A stretch of 64,000 nt of DNA from Fretibacterium fastidiosum (GCF_964642095.1 NZ_OZ209244.1:1550001-1614000); one strand, 5' to 3'; shown: positions 1-8,854, counted from the stretch's first letter. The notes: generated by a model from the letters alone, not told the origin. A program made the numbers and translations.

Positions 1-501
1 ATCGCGGAGCACCACGGCACGACCTGCGTCCGCTACTTCTACAACAAGGCGCTGGCCGGGGCCGGAAAGGGGGAGGAGGTGGACCGTTCCTCCTTCTGCT
101 ACCCCGGCCCCCGTCCCCAGTCCCGCGAGACGGCGCTCCTGATGATCGTGGACTCCCTCGAGGCCGCGGTGCGCAGCATGGGGCTGGACCAGGAGCTTCA
201 GGAGCAGGGATCGGAGGGGGTGGAGGCCTCCCACGACGGCGGCCGGACGGCGCACCCCAACCGGGGGCGCAGCCAGTCCATCAAGGCGTTGGAACGGACC
301 ATCGATCAGGTGATCGCCAGCAAGATGGCGGAGGGGCAGTTCGACGACGTGGACTTCACCCTGAAGGACGTCACCTGCATCAAGGCGGCGCTCCTGCGGG
401 CGCTGCTCAACATGTACCACACCCGGCGGGTCCGGAAGATCGAGCGCCCCCAGCCGGGACGGACGGAGCCGCCCGCCGGGAAGGAGGCACCGGCGCCTTG
501 A
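1..501 (+). CDS. pgpH: Cyclic-di-AMP phosphodiesterase PgpH (7TM-HD family), C-terminal part only
   Basis: The reading frame is open from base 1, so the N-terminus lies outside the window; 166 residues are visible. They begin with IAEHHGTTCVRYFY and continue through PGPRPQSRETALLMIVDSL, the end of the HD domain of 7TMR-HDED proteins, where the Asp of MIVDS belongs to the metal-binding set. The last part (DGQFD-like EGQFDDVDFTLKD, then LLRALLNMYHTR) matches the conserved tail of PgpH/YqfF. Family members are membrane proteins that hydrolyse c-di-AMP with a cytoplasmic HD domain. Its place just before ybeY is common in Gram-positive-type gene order (often with phoH). The final 25 residues are Pro/Lys/Arg-rich and variable. 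The missing N-terminus prevents checking the transmembrane segments. Confidence 0.88.
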   Translation: MAEHHGTTCVRYFYNKALAGAGKGEEVDRSSFCYPGPRPQSRETALLMIVDSLEAAVRSMGLDQELQEQGSEGVEASHDGGRTAHPNRGRSQSIKALERTIDQVIASKMAEGQFDDVDFTLKDVTCIKAALLRALLNMYHTRRVRKIERPQPGRTEPPAGKEAPAP

Positions 502-551
502 GCCGGACCGCCCGATCTGCGGCCGTGCCTTCGAGGCGCGGCCGCGCCTTG

Positions 552-560
552 TGGTATACT
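552..560 (+). promoter_or_regulatory. Candidate extended -10 promoter upstream of ybeY
   Basis: TGG-TATACT is an extended -10 element (TGn then TATACT) about 110 bases before the ybeY start. There is no good -35 hexamer. It is the best promoter-like sequence in the 166-base gap between pgpH and ybeY and would serve the ybeY-corC-cdd-era-recO run. Confidence 0.4.
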
Positions 561-667
561 TTCAAAACGGCGCTCCTGCGGGCGCCGGACGAAAGGATTT
601 CGTTGCCGCGTGACTTCGTCTTTTGCGGCCCCCTGGGCCGCGTGAACTCTTTGGGGGGTATTTTCTC

Positions 668-1186
668 TTGAAGTTAGTGTTGAGCGTCGAGGCCCCGGAG
701 GGCGGGGATCCTCAAAATCCCGTTCCCATAGGCGCGTGGAGCGCGTTTGAGCCGGTGCTGGAGGAGGAGCTTCTGGACCTCTTTCCGGAGATGGCCGGCT
801 ACGGGAGCGTGGAGGTGTCCGTCTCCATCCTGAGCCCGGATGAGATACGAGCGGTGAACCGGGACTACCGGGAGAGCGACGAGGCGACGGACGTGCTGTC
901 CTTCCCCATGTGGGAGGAGGGCGGGCGCTTCGCGCCGGACCTGATGCTGGCCGGCTCCGTCCTGCCCCTGGGGGACGTGATGATCTGTCCGGGCGTGGCG
1001 CGCGCGCGGAACGACGCGGCGTCGGAGGAGGAGGCGCTGTGCCTGGTGCTGGCCCACTCCTTTCTGCACCTCCTGGCCTGGGATCACGACACGGAGGAGC
1101 GGCAGGCCGCCATGTGGGTCCGCCAGGAGCGCCTTCGGGATCGCCTTCTGGCCGCGCTGGCCTCCGCCGGACGGGAGGTCCTCTGA
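668..1186 (+). CDS. ybeY: Endoribonuclease YbeY (16S rRNA maturation)
   Basis: A 172-residue protein matching the usual YbeY length. The family's zinc triad H-x3-H-x5-H is seen as HSFLHLLAWDHD (H130, H134, H140). The upstream conserved block NRDYRESDEATDVLSFP is also present; it is nearly diagnostic (R-x3-x-TDVLSFP). YbeY is a single-strand-specific RNase used in 16S 3'-end processing and ribosome quality control. The TTG at 668 is chosen because a GGGGGG run lies about 8 bases upstream and the product then starts MKLVLSVEA. A longer TTG-initiated form from 623 is possible but has no ribosome binding site. The stop codon is followed one base later by the next gene's ATG, so they are probably co-translated. 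Confidence 0.93.
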   Translation: MKLVLSVEAPEGGDPQNPVPIGAWSAFEPVLEEELLDLFPEMAGYGSVEVSVSILSPDEIRAVNRDYRESDEATDVLSFPMWEEGGRFAPDLMLAGSVLPLGDVMICPGVARARNDAASEEEALCLVLAHSFLHLLAWDHDTEERQAAMWVRQERLRDRLLAALASAGREVL

Positions 1187-1187
1187 G

Positions 1188-2477
1188 ATGGCAGGGATCG
1201 ACGCGCACGCCCTCGCCGGCGCGTTGAAGGACGGCTTGTGGTTCCTGTTCCTGTTCCTCCTCTCCGCCCTCTTCAGCGCGGCGGAGACGGCCATCACGAC
1301 GACGGGGCGGAGCCGTCTCCTCCTTCTGCAGGAGAACCGGCCGTTCCTGCGCTCCGTGCTTCAGTGGGTCATCGACGACGTGCAGCAGCCGCTTACGGTC
1401 TGCCTGATCTCCAACAACGTCGTGAACATCGCCGCCAGCACGCTGGCCTCCAGCATCGCGCTGCACGTGTTCGGGCCTCGCGCCCTGGTGTGGGTGGTGC
1501 CCATCATGACGCTGCTCATCGTCATCTTCGGCGAGATCCTGCCGAAGAGCGCCGCGATGGTCCACTCCGAGGGCATCCTGCTGTTCACGTCCCCGATCCT
1601 TCGCCTGCTCTCCTTCGTCCTGCTGCCCTTCGCGTGGCTGATGCGAAAGTGCGTGAACTGCATCGGTTTCCTGCTGCACCTGAACCTGGAGACGAAGAAG
1701 GTGTTCGTGACGCGGGACGAGATCGAGCAGGTGGTGAAGATCGGGGAGGAGAGCGGCGCCCTGGAGGCCTCGGAGCGCCGGATGATCGACGGGATCATCG
1801 ACTTCGACGAGACCCGCGTCCACGAGATCATGGTGCCCCGGACAGACATGCTGACGCTGGAGGCGGAGGACACGCTGGAGGAGGCCGTGAACCTCTTCAT
1901 CGAGCACGGGCACTCCCGCATCCCCGTCTACGAGGAGAACCTGGACAACGTCGTCGGCATCCTCTACGTGAAGGACACGCTGAAGTGCCTGCGGGACGCG
2001 GACCTGAACTGCGAGGTGCGGAGCCTGCTGCGCCGGCCCATCTTCGTCCCGGAGACGATCCGGACGGCGGAGCTGCTGGAGGCCATGCGGCGGGACCACA
2101 TTCACATCGCCATCGTCGTGGACGAGTACGGCGGCGTGGCGGGCCTCGTGACCATGGAGGACATCCTGGAGGAGATCGTGGGGGAGATCCAGGACGAGTA
2201 CGACCAGGAGGCCCCCGACGTCCAGAGGATGGAGGACGGCAGCTACCTCGTCCAGGGCAGCACCAGCCTCGAGGACCTGAGCGAGGCGCTGAGCTGCCCC
2301 TTCGAGTCCGAGGACGCGGAGAGCCTTGGGGGGCTGGTGCTCCTTCTGTCGGGGGGCTTCCCGCGGGAGGGCGACGAGTTCCTCTATCGGGATTGGCGGA
2401 TCAAGGTCGTGGACCTCGGTGAGCACCGGATCAAGGTCCTGAGCATGAGACGGAAGGACGACGGGGCTTCCGCCTGA
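1188..2477 (+). CDS. CorC/HlyC-family transporter-associated protein (CNNM + CBS pair + CorC_HlyC domain)
   Basis: 429 residues in three parts. Residues about 10-150 hold hydrophobic helices of a CNNM/DUF21 membrane domain, including GEILPKSAAM, the family's GE-hallmark. About 200-320 hold two CBS motifs (HEIMVPRTDM; EYGGVAGLVTMEDILEEIVG). The C-terminal CorC_HlyC domain covers about 340-425. Members are membrane proteins linked to Mg2+/Co2+ efflux or resistance; the old name haemolysin is misleading. The YYGG-like EYGGVAGLVT followed by E-D-x-x-E-E-x-x-G-E is the classic end of the CBS pair. It starts one base after the ybeY stop, the usual neighbour pair. The transported ion cannot be told from sequence. 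Confidence 0.9.
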   Translation: MAGIDAHALAGALKDGLWFLFLFLLSALFSAAETAITTTGRSRLLLLQENRPFLRSVLQWVIDDVQQPLTVCLISNNVVNIAASTLASSIALHVFGPRALVWVVPIMTLLIVIFGEILPKSAAMVHSEGILLFTSPILRLLSFVLLPFAWLMRKCVNCIGFLLHLNLETKKVFVTRDEIEQVVKIGEESGALEASERRMIDGIIDFDETRVHEIMVPRTDMLTLEAEDTLEEAVNLFIEHGHSRIPVYEENLDNVVGILYVKDTLKCLRDADLNCEVRSLLRRPIFVPETIRTAELLEAMRRDHIHIAIVVDEYGGVAGLVTMEDILEEIVGEIQDEYDQEAPDVQRMEDGSYLVQGSTSLEDLSEALSCPFESEDAESLGGLVLLLSGGFPREGDEFLYRDWRIKVVDLGEHRIKVLSMRRKDDGASA

Positions 2478-2493
2478 GGGGGAGGAAATCGTG

Positions 2494-2958
2494 ATGGACG
2501 GAGAGGCGCTGAGCGGGGGCGCGTGGCCCTTTGGGGATGTGAGGCCGGAGGAGCTTCTGGCGAGGGCGGAGGCCGCCGCGTGGCGCGCCTACGTGCCCTA
2601 CTCGCGCTTTCGCGTGGGAGCGGCGCTGATCCTGGAGGACGGCACGGTGGTGACCGCCGCCAACGTGGAGAACGCCTCCTACGGCCTCACCCTCTGTGCG
2701 GAGCGCTGCGCCGTGGCCGTCATGGTCGCGCAGGGCCGGCGTTCCCCCGTGGCCGTGGCCGTGGTCGGGTTGAGGGCGGATGAGCGGGACCGCCGCGGCG
2801 TCGTCCCCTGCCCCCCCTGCGGCGCCTGCCGTCAGACGCTCATGGAGTTCAATCCGGAGCTGCGGGTGGTGCTGGCGTCGGAGGAGGGGCCGCAGGTCTT
2901 CATGCTGTCGGAGCTCCTGCCCCATGCCTTCACGCTGAGCGAGGAGGGCCGGCGGTGA
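2494..2958 (+). CDS. cdd: Cytidine deaminase
   Basis: 154 residues, the short homotetrameric type. Zinc site: TLCAERCAVAV supplies the C-A-E motif (Cys ligand and catalytic Glu), and PCPPCGACRQ supplies P-C-x2-C. The family N-terminal block YVPYSRFRVGAAL and the substrate-contacting NVENASYG are both clear. It converts cytidine and deoxycytidine to uridine forms in pyrimidine salvage. ATG 2494 is used because GGAGGA lies 7 bases upstream; a GTG three bases earlier is in frame and would be too close to the ribosome site. The Cdd-Era neighbour pair is widely conserved. The stop overlaps the Era GTG. Confidence 0.95.
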   Translation: MDGEALSGGAWPFGDVRPEELLARAEAAAWRAYVPYSRFRVGAALILEDGTVVTAANVENASYGLTLCAERCAVAVMVAQGRRSPVAVAVVGLRADERDRRGVVPCPPCGACRQTLMEFNPELRVVLASEEGPQVFMLSELLPHAFTLSEEGRR

Positions 2959-3863
2959 GCGGGGCCACGGCGGCGGGCTTTCGGTGCGGCGTGGTGGCGC
3001 TGGTGGGGCGCCCCAACGTGGGCAAGTCCTCCCTGGTGAACGCGCTCCTCAGGGCGCGGGCGGCCGTGGTGTCCCCCAAGCCGCAGACGACGCGCAGCGC
3101 CGTGCGCTGCATCTACAACGACGAGCGGGCTCAGATCGTCTTTACGGACACGCCGGGGCTCTACTGCCCCAGGGACAGGCTGGGGCGCTTCCTGACGGAG
3201 TCCGCCGCGGCGGCGCTGGAGGACGCGGACGCCGCCTGCTGGATCGTGGAGGCGGGGGACCGCAGCCTCCGCCCGGAGGACCGGGAGGCGGCCCGGGCGC
3301 TGGCGGACTTCAAGGGCCCCGTCGTCCTGGTGGCGAACAAGGCGGACGCCGCGGACCCCGAAGGGGCCTTTGAGCTCTACGGCGGGCTGCGCCCCTTCGC
3401 GGGCCATGCCGCCGTCTCGGCAAAGATGGGGCGGGGGATCGGCGCCCTCGTGGACCTGCTCCTGCCCTTCCTGCCGGAGGGGACGCCCTGGTACGACCCG
3501 GATGTCCTGATGGACACGACGGAGCGCTTCATGGCCTCCGAGGCGATCCGGGGCCACGTGCTGGCCCTGCTGCGGGACGAGGTGCCCCACTGCACGGCGG
3601 TGGAGGTCCAGGAGTACAAGAGCCCGGAGGAGTACCCGGACCGGAAGCGGCTCTACATCCGTGCGGTCCTCATCGTGGAGACGGAGGGGCAGAAGGCCAT
3701 CCTGATCGGCGCGTCGGGGTCCATGATCAAGCGAATCGGCCGCGCCGCCCGGACGGATCTGGAGGAGATCACGGGCCTGCCGGTCTACCTGGACCTGTGG
3801 GTGAAGGTCTCCCCGCGCTGGCGGCAGTCGGAGGCCGTGCTGCGCCGTCTGGGCTATGCCTGA
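2955..3863 (+). CDS. era: GTPase Era (30S ribosome assembly)
   Basis: 302 residues. G1 GRPNVGKSSLVN, the Era-specific KPQTTR switch region, G3 DTPGLY and G4 NKAD are in order in the first 130 residues. A C-terminal KH domain includes RAVLIVETEGQKAILIGASG and ends in the expected LDLWVKVSPRWR. Era binds 16S rRNA near its 3' end and couples 30S maturation to growth. The family-typical second motif D-x-P-G-L is intact, so it should be active. Starts with GTG inside the cdd stop (GTGA overlap), so translation is probably coupled. The tail ends with a short LRRLGYA. Confidence 0.96.
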   Translation: MSGATAAGFRCGVVALVGRPNVGKSSLVNALLRARAAVVSPKPQTTRSAVRCIYNDERAQIVFTDTPGLYCPRDRLGRFLTESAAAALEDADAACWIVEAGDRSLRPEDREAARALADFKGPVVLVANKADAADPEGAFELYGGLRPFAGHAAVSAKMGRGIGALVDLLLPFLPEGTPWYDPDVLMDTTERFMASEAIRGHVLALLRDEVPHCTAVEVQEYKSPEEYPDRKRLYIRAVLIVETEGQKAILIGASGSMIKRIGRAARTDLEEITGLPVYLDLWVKVSPRWRQSEAVLRRLGYA

Positions 3864-4600
3864 TGCCGCGGCAGGGGCTCCTCTCGGCGTCGGGCACGGT
3901 GCTGTCCCGCCGAAGGGCGGGGGAGGGCGGGCTGAGGCTGACGCTCCTGCTGAAGGGACAGGGCCTGACCTGGGCATCGGCCCCCGGAGCGGAGCGGGGC
4001 CGCGTGCGCCTGGGCGGCGGGACGGAACCCTTCGTGTGGGGCGTCTTCGGCCTGTACCGCGGGCGCAGCGGTGGGCTCTACATGAACAGCGTGGACGTCG
4101 CGAAGGACATGCTCTTCCTCCGGCGCCGGCCCGAGGCCCTGCGGCTGGCCGTGAGCTGGTCCAGGCTCCTGACGCGCCTTTTGATGGCGGGGCACCCGGC
4201 GGACGACGTGCTGGCGAACCTCTACTGGAACATGACGCTGCTGGCTGCGCCGGAGGTCCCCGTGCCGGCGGTGCACTGGCGTTTCCTGCGGCGCTGGCTC
4301 GTCCTGTGGGGGCTGGCGCCGGACCTGACGCGCTGCGCCCGCTGCGGGGCGAGGCCGGAGCGGGCGGCCTGGACGGAGGAGGGGCTGCTGTGCCCGGACT
4401 GCGCACCGGACGCGGCGCGGAACCACCCGGCCTTCACGGCCGGGGAGCTGGCGCTGCTCCTGCGCGTGGCGGAGTCCTCCGTGGACGCGCTGCCCCGCCT
4501 CTTTGGCTCTTTGGAGGGCCGGAGACCGACCGAAGGCAGGGAGCCCTTTGCCGTCGCTGCACGCTGTGCGGCGAGCCTGCTGGAGGGAGGAGCGCGGTAG
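3863..4600 (+). CDS. recO: DNA repair protein RecO
   Basis: 245 residues. N-terminal OB-fold starts with the expected G-x-V-L pattern (ASGTVLSRRRAGEGG). A C-terminal zinc module is seen as CARCGARPERAAW followed by LLCPDC, the four-cysteine C-x2-C...C-x2-C of RecO. RecO loads RecA with RecF/RecR onto gapped DNA. The ATG overlaps the era stop by one base, and era-recO is a very common pair. An in-frame longer version starting at 3797 would overlap era deeply and is rejected. Sequence similarity in the middle is weak by eye, as is usual in this family, so the call rests on length, zinc site and synteny. Confidence 0.85.
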   Translation: MPRQGLLSASGTVLSRRRAGEGGLRLTLLLKGQGLTWASAPGAERGRVRLGGGTEPFVWGVFGLYRGRSGGLYMNSVDVAKDMLFLRRRPEALRLAVSWSRLLTRLLMAGHPADDVLANLYWNMTLLAAPEVPVPAVHWRFLRRWLVLWGLAPDLTRCARCGARPERAAWTEEGLLCPDCAPDAARNHPAFTAGELALLLRVAESSVDALPRLFGSLEGRRPTEGREPFAVAARCAASLLEGGAR

Positions 4601-4741
4601 CCGCGCGAGGTGTGGGCCCGCGTCGATGTGTCAATTTAAGGGAGGGCGCTGCCGAACGTCTTTGCTGCGTCGCAGGCGAGCCTGCCTTCTGCGGCCGTCC
4701 ATGAATTCGATTGGCGCGGCTCAGCGCTTCCCTAAGGAGAG
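4601..4741 (+). other. Leader/intergenic before glyQ
   Basis: A 141-base gap with a small perfect hairpin (GCAGGC-GA-GCCTGC near 4672-4685) and the glyQ ribosome site AAGGAG at 4734. I looked for a T-box (AGGGTGGNACCGCG) and for a convincing promoter and saw neither. Confidence 0.4.
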
Positions 4742-5668
4742 ATGAGGTTTATGAACTTTCAGGAACTGTGCTTTCGGCTTCAGCGCTTCTGGAGCCAGAA
4801 GGGGTGCGTGGTGCGCCAGCCGTACGACGTCGAGGTCGGCGCGGGGACGATGAATCCCGCCACGGCGCTGCGGGTGCTGGGGCCGGAGCCGTGGCGAACC
4901 GCCTACGTGGAACCGTCGCGCCGCCCGGCCGACGGGCGCTACGGCCAGAACCCCAACCGCCTTCAGCACTACTACCAGTATCAGGTCATCATCAAGCCGG
5001 CGCCGGCCAACATCCAGGACCTCTACATCGAAAGCCTGACGAGCCTTGGGATCGAGCCCGACGAACACGACATCCGCTTCGTCGAGGACGACTGGGAGAA
5101 CCCCTCCACGGGCGCCTGGGGCCTGGGGTGGGAGGTGTGGCTGGACGGGATGGAGATCACTCAGTTCACCTACTTCCAGCAGCTGGGCGGCGTGAACATG
5201 GAGGCCGTTCCGGCGGAGCTGACCTACGGCCTGGAGCGCATCGCCATGTACGTTCAGAAGGTGGACAGCGTCTACGACCTGAGGTGGACGGACAGCGTCA
5301 CCTACGGCGACGTGCACCTCCAGGGCGAGATCGAGCACTCCCGCTACAACTTCGAGGTGGCGGACACGGACATGCTCTTCAAGCTCTTTCGGGCCTACGA
5401 GGCCGAGGCGGGCCGCATCCTGGACGCCGGCCTGGTGTTGCCCGCCTACGACTTCGTGCTGAAGAGCTCCCACACGTTCAACCTCCTGGACGCCCGCGGG
5501 GCCATCAGCGTCACGGAGCGCACCAGCTACATCGCGCGGGTCCGTGCCCTGGCCTGCCGCTGTGCCGCGGCCTGGCGCAGGCAGCGCGAGGACATGGGCT
5601 TCCCGCTGATGGGGCGGTTTGATGCCGTCCGGGCCGGAGAATCGTTCTTCGAGGGGGGGAATGCGTGA
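4742..5668 (+). CDS. glyQ: Glycyl-tRNA synthetase alpha subunit
   Basis: 308 residues, family length about 290-310. Opens with FQELCFRLQRFWSQKGC and holds VEVGAGTMNPATALRVLGPE, YVEPSRRPADGRYGQNPNRL and NPSTGAWGLGWEVWLDGMEI, all landmark blocks of the bacterial alpha2beta2 enzyme. The alpha subunit carries the class II catalytic core that activates glycine. ATG 4742 has AAGGAG in place; an ATG four codons later is also possible. The stop overlaps the glyS ATG (TGATG), so the two subunits are made in step. The rare tetrameric type agrees with a bacterium outside the groups that use the dimeric GlyRS. Confidence 0.97.
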   Translation: MRFMNFQELCFRLQRFWSQKGCVVRQPYDVEVGAGTMNPATALRVLGPEPWRTAYVEPSRRPADGRYGQNPNRLQHYYQYQVIIKPAPANIQDLYIESLTSLGIEPDEHDIRFVEDDWENPSTGAWGLGWEVWLDGMEITQFTYFQQLGGVNMEAVPAELTYGLERIAMYVQKVDSVYDLRWTDSVTYGDVHLQGEIEHSRYNFEVADTDMLFKLFRAYEAEAGRILDAGLVLPAYDFVLKSSHTFNLLDARGAISVTERTSYIARVRALACRCAAAWRRQREDMGFPLMGRFDAVRAGESFFEGGNA

Positions 5669-7785
5669 TGGCGCTGAAGAACGTGGTGCTGGAGATTGGA
5701 ACGGAGGAGATCCCCTATCGTTTCATACCGGACGCGCTGGCCGCGCTGAAGCAGGGGGCCGCCTCCGCCCTGAGGGGGAGCCGGATCGGCTTCAAGGACG
5801 TGAACGCTTACGCCACGCCGCGCCGTCTGGTGATGATCGCGTCGGAGGTGGAGGAACAGCAGCAGGCCCTGAAGGAGAGCTTCAGGGGGCCGCCCCTGGC
5901 CTCGGCCTACGACGACGAGGGGAACCCCACGCGGGCGGCCCTGGGCTTCGCGAAGAGCAAGGGCGTCTCGGTGGACGACCTTAAGGAGGAGACGGTGAAG
6001 GGCGTGCGCTACGTCACGGCGGAGGTCTGCGAGGAGGGCCGCGCCACCCTGAGCGTCCTGCCGGACCTGCTGCGCGGCCTCATCGAGGGGCTGACCTTCC
6101 CCAAGAGCATGTACTGGAACGACCCCGGCGTGCGCTTTGCGCGGCCCATCCGCTGGATCCTGGCCCTTGCGGACGACCAGGTGGTCCCCTTCAGCTTCGC
6201 CGGCGTGGAGAGCGGGCGGATGACGAGCGGGCACCGCTTCATGGGCAAGAAGGCCATCGAGGTGAAGGACGCTGCGGACTTCATGGGCGCGCTGTTCGAG
6301 AACAAGGTCATCCTGGACCAGGACCGGCGCCGCCAGGAGATGCTGGCCGCCGTCACAAAGCTGGAGAACCAGTTCGAGGGAAACCTGAAGGCGGAGCTGC
6401 CGCCCGAGCTGGTGGAGGAGAACCTCTACCTGGTGGAGTATCCCGTTCCCTTCGTCGGTTCCTTTGATGCGCGCTACCTGGAGATCCCCGAGGAGGTGCT
6501 GGTCACCTCCATGAAGAAGAACCAGAAGTACTTCCCGGTCCGCAACGCGGACAACAAGAAGCTGGCGAACTTCTTCATCGGCGTCAGCAATAACCGGGCG
6601 GAGAACATGCAGGTGGTCCGGGAGGGCAACGAGCGTGTCCTGAGGGCGCGCCTCGAGGATGCCGCCTTCTTCTGGAAGGAGGACCTCAAGCGCTCCCTCT
6701 CCTCCTACGTCGATCGCCTGAAGGACGTCACCTACCAGGAGAAGCTGGGAAGCATGAAGGAGAAGGTGGAGCGGACGCAGAAGCTGGCGCTCTGGCTGTG
6801 CGGGGAGCTGAAGCGGCAGGACCTCGCCCCCCTGGTGGAGCGCGCGGCCTGGCTCTCCAAGGCGGACCAGGTGACGAGCATGATCTTCGAGTTTCCGGAG
6901 CTTCAGGGGGTCATGGGCCGGGAGTACGCCCTGCGCTCCGGGGAGGACCCCCGCGTGGCGAAGGCCATCTTCGAGCACTACCTCCCCCGCTCCGCGTCGG
7001 ACGCTCTGCCGACGGACGACGTGGGGGCCATCCTCGGCGTTGCGGAGCGGCTGCACACCATCACGGCCTGCTACAAGGTGGGGCTTGAGCCCACGAGCGC
7101 CCAGGACCCCTACGCGCTGCGGCGCGCGGCCCGCGGCATGAACGAGATCCTCTGGGCCAGGAACCTGGACCTCGACGTGGATGCTGCCGTGGACGAGGCC
7201 TGCCGCATCAACGAGGTGGACGGGGACACGCGGGAGCGGATCGGGGCCTTCCTGTCCGAAAGGCTTCGGGTGCAGCTTCAGGATCGGGGTTATGACAAGG
7301 ACCTGGCCCTCCTGGCCATCTCCGTCGTCGGTCGGATGCCCAACCAGGCGCTGCGCCTGATGGAGGCCCTCACGGGGGTCCGGGAGCAGGAGTGGTTCGT
7401 GAACCTGGTGTCCGCGGCGGTGCGCGTGCGCAACATCCTGCAGAAGGCGGGGCGCGAGGCGCGGCGGGGCGAGCGCCTGGAGGCGGACCCCTCCCTCATG
7501 ACCGTCCAGGCGGAGCGCGAGCTGGACGCCGCCGTCTCGAACCTGGAGCCCTCCGTGCACATCGCCCTGGAGTCCCACGACTGGCAGGCGCTCATGGAGC
7601 TCCTGGCGAAGCTCTCCCCCGTGGTGACGACCTTCTTCGACGACGTGATGGTGATGGATCGGGACGAGGCCGTGCGGAACAACCGCCTGATGATCCTGGA
7701 GCGGTGCGGCGCGCTGTTCAGCGAGGTGGGCGACATCGGGTCCATCAAGCTGGCGCCCGCGGAGGAGCCGGCGCCGAAGGAATAG
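5668..7785 (+). CDS. glyS: Glycyl-tRNA synthetase beta subunit
   Basis: 705 residues, full family length. Recognisable blocks: LEIGTEEIPYRFIPDAL at the N-terminus, RPIRWILAL near residue 165, SMKKNQKYFPV near 280 and the GREYALRSGE HD-like segment near 415. The C-terminal anticodon-binding helical domain ends with the DDVMVMDRDEAVRNNRL block. The beta subunit binds tRNA-Gly and is needed for aminoacylation by GlyQ. A GTG three bases upstream of the chosen ATG is in frame; the ATG overlaps the glyQ stop. A strong terminator follows immediately, closing the operon. Confidence 0.97.
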   Translation: MALKNVVLEIGTEEIPYRFIPDALAALKQGAASALRGSRIGFKDVNAYATPRRLVMIASEVEEQQQALKESFRGPPLASAYDDEGNPTRAALGFAKSKGVSVDDLKEETVKGVRYVTAEVCEEGRATLSVLPDLLRGLIEGLTFPKSMYWNDPGVRFARPIRWILALADDQVVPFSFAGVESGRMTSGHRFMGKKAIEVKDAADFMGALFENKVILDQDRRRQEMLAAVTKLENQFEGNLKAELPPELVEENLYLVEYPVPFVGSFDARYLEIPEEVLVTSMKKNQKYFPVRNADNKKLANFFIGVSNNRAENMQVVREGNERVLRARLEDAAFFWKEDLKRSLSSYVDRLKDVTYQEKLGSMKEKVERTQKLALWLCGELKRQDLAPLVERAAWLSKADQVTSMIFEFPELQGVMGREYALRSGEDPRVAKAIFEHYLPRSASDALPTDDVGAILGVAERLHTITACYKVGLEPTSAQDPYALRRAARGMNEILWARNLDLDVDAAVDEACRINEVDGDTRERIGAFLSERLRVQLQDRGYDKDLALLAISVVGRMPNQALRLMEALTGVREQEWFVNLVSAAVRVRNILQKAGREARRGERLEADPSLMTVQAERELDAAVSNLEPSVHIALESHDWQALMELLAKLSPVVTTFFDDVMVMDRDEAVRNNRLMILERCGALFSEVGDIGSIKLAPAEEPAPKE

Positions 7786-7807
7786 GCGGACCTTCACGGT
7801 CCGACGG

Positions 7808-7835
7808 GGGCGGCCGCGTGCGGCCGCCCTTTTTT
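7808..7835 (+). terminator. Rho-independent terminator after glyS
   Basis: Perfect 10-bp GC stem (GGGCGGCCGC / GCGGCCGCCC) with a two-base loop followed by six T residues, 22 bases after the glyS stop. Confidence 0.93.
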
Positions 7836-7855
7836 CAGACCTCGACGGGGAGGGA

Positions 7856-8821
7856 ATGGACTTGGGACAGGACAGGGAGTTCGCCCAGCGGGTGCGCCGC
7901 CTGAAGCGCGAGCTCTACGACGAGTACGGCTTCTTCTACTACGTGCCGATGGCGGAGTCCTACGCGGTGCAGCTTCCCGTCACCGTCAGCTGCAGCTATG
8001 GGCGCTGCCTGTTCTGCGACCTGAACCAGGGCATGAGGTTCCGCGCGCTCTCCATGGAGGAGATCGCCGCGAACGTCGAGCGCCTTCAGGCCATTCACGA
8101 GCGGGACCGCAGGCCCTCCGAACGCTTCCTCCTGGCGGGGGGCAACCCCCTCGTGCTGGGGACGGAGGTGCTCCTGCGCATTGCGGGGATGGTGCGCAGC
8201 GCGTTCCCTTCGTGCGCCTACATCTCGGCCTTCGCGCGGGCGGACGACGTGCTGCGCAAGACCCCGGCGGAGCTGGAAGCCCTGCACGGCGCCGGGTACG
8301 ACCGCCTCTGCCTGGGAATCGAGTCCGGGGCGGATCGGGTGCTGCGCTACCAGGAGAAGGGCGTGGGGCGTGAGGAAAACGCCCGCGCCATGGCGGCGCT
8401 GGAGGCGGCGGGGATGTCCTTCTCCGTCTACGTCATGCTGGGCCTGGGAGGGCGGGAGATGTCGGCGGACCACGTGGAGGGGACGGCCAGCCTGCTGAAC
8501 GCGGCCCGCCCGTTCGAGTTGACGGTGGTGACGCTCGTGATCTTCAAGGGCGCCCGCCTGGCGGAACGGGTGCGATCCCGCGAGTTTCGGCGCCTCTCGC
8601 CCCTGGAGGCGATGCGGGAGGGGCGGGACCTCCTGTCCCGGCTGACGCTCTCCACGGTGTGGAACGCCACGCACAAGACGAACCTCTTTCCCATCAAGGG
8701 CCGCATCCCATTGCATCGAGAACGGCTGCTGCAGCGCCTGGATGAGGCCGACCGGGAGCTGTCGGGCCCCGGCGCCGGGGAGCGCGATATCCTGCGCTGG
8801 CGCAACTGGGGGGTGGAGTAG
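7856..8821 (+). CDS. Radical SAM protein of unknown substrate
   Basis: 321 residues. The [4Fe-4S] motif is VSCSYGRCLFCD with Cys at 46, 51 and 54, spaced C-x4-C-x2-C rather than the textbook C-x3-C-x2-C; an aromatic-x-K/R-C-x-F-C form of this kind is known in some B12-independent radical SAM groups. FLLAGGNPLVLGTEVLLRI matches the GGE-like strand 2 motif, and LCLGIESGADRVLRYQEKG is the SAM-binding G-I-E-S-G region typical of HemN/Elp3-like barrels. The remainder has GLGGREMSADHVEGTASLLN. No additional cluster-binding cysteines are obvious. The gene stands alone between the glyS terminator and a GntR regulator, with GGGAGGG before ATG 7856. The substrate cannot be assigned. Confidence 0.8.
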   Translation: MDLGQDREFAQRVRRLKRELYDEYGFFYYVPMAESYAVQLPVTVSCSYGRCLFCDLNQGMRFRALSMEEIAANVERLQAIHERDRRPSERFLLAGGNPLVLGTEVLLRIAGMVRSAFPSCAYISAFARADDVLRKTPAELEALHGAGYDRLCLGIESGADRVLRYQEKGVGREENARAMAALEAAGMSFSVYVMLGLGGREMSADHVEGTASLLNAARPFELTVVTLVIFKGARLAERVRSREFRRLSPLEAMREGRDLLSRLTLSTVWNATHKTNLFPIKGRIPLHRERLLQRLDEADRELSGPGAGERDILRWRNWGVE

Positions 8822-8854
8822 GGGAAGCCGCCGCTTTCTCCGCGCGGGGGCCTG

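Noticed and set aside
306..2426. Long open frame on the reverse strand opposite ybeY/corC/cdd
   Set aside because: Low-complexity Arg/His/Pro translation with no family motifs, typical antisense of GC-rich genes; forward genes have clear motifs.
4601..4741. Possible T-box upstream of glyQ (also checked before ileS at 54264-54559)
   Set aside because: The T-box core AGGGTGGNACCGCG and a specifier stem are not seen in either leader.
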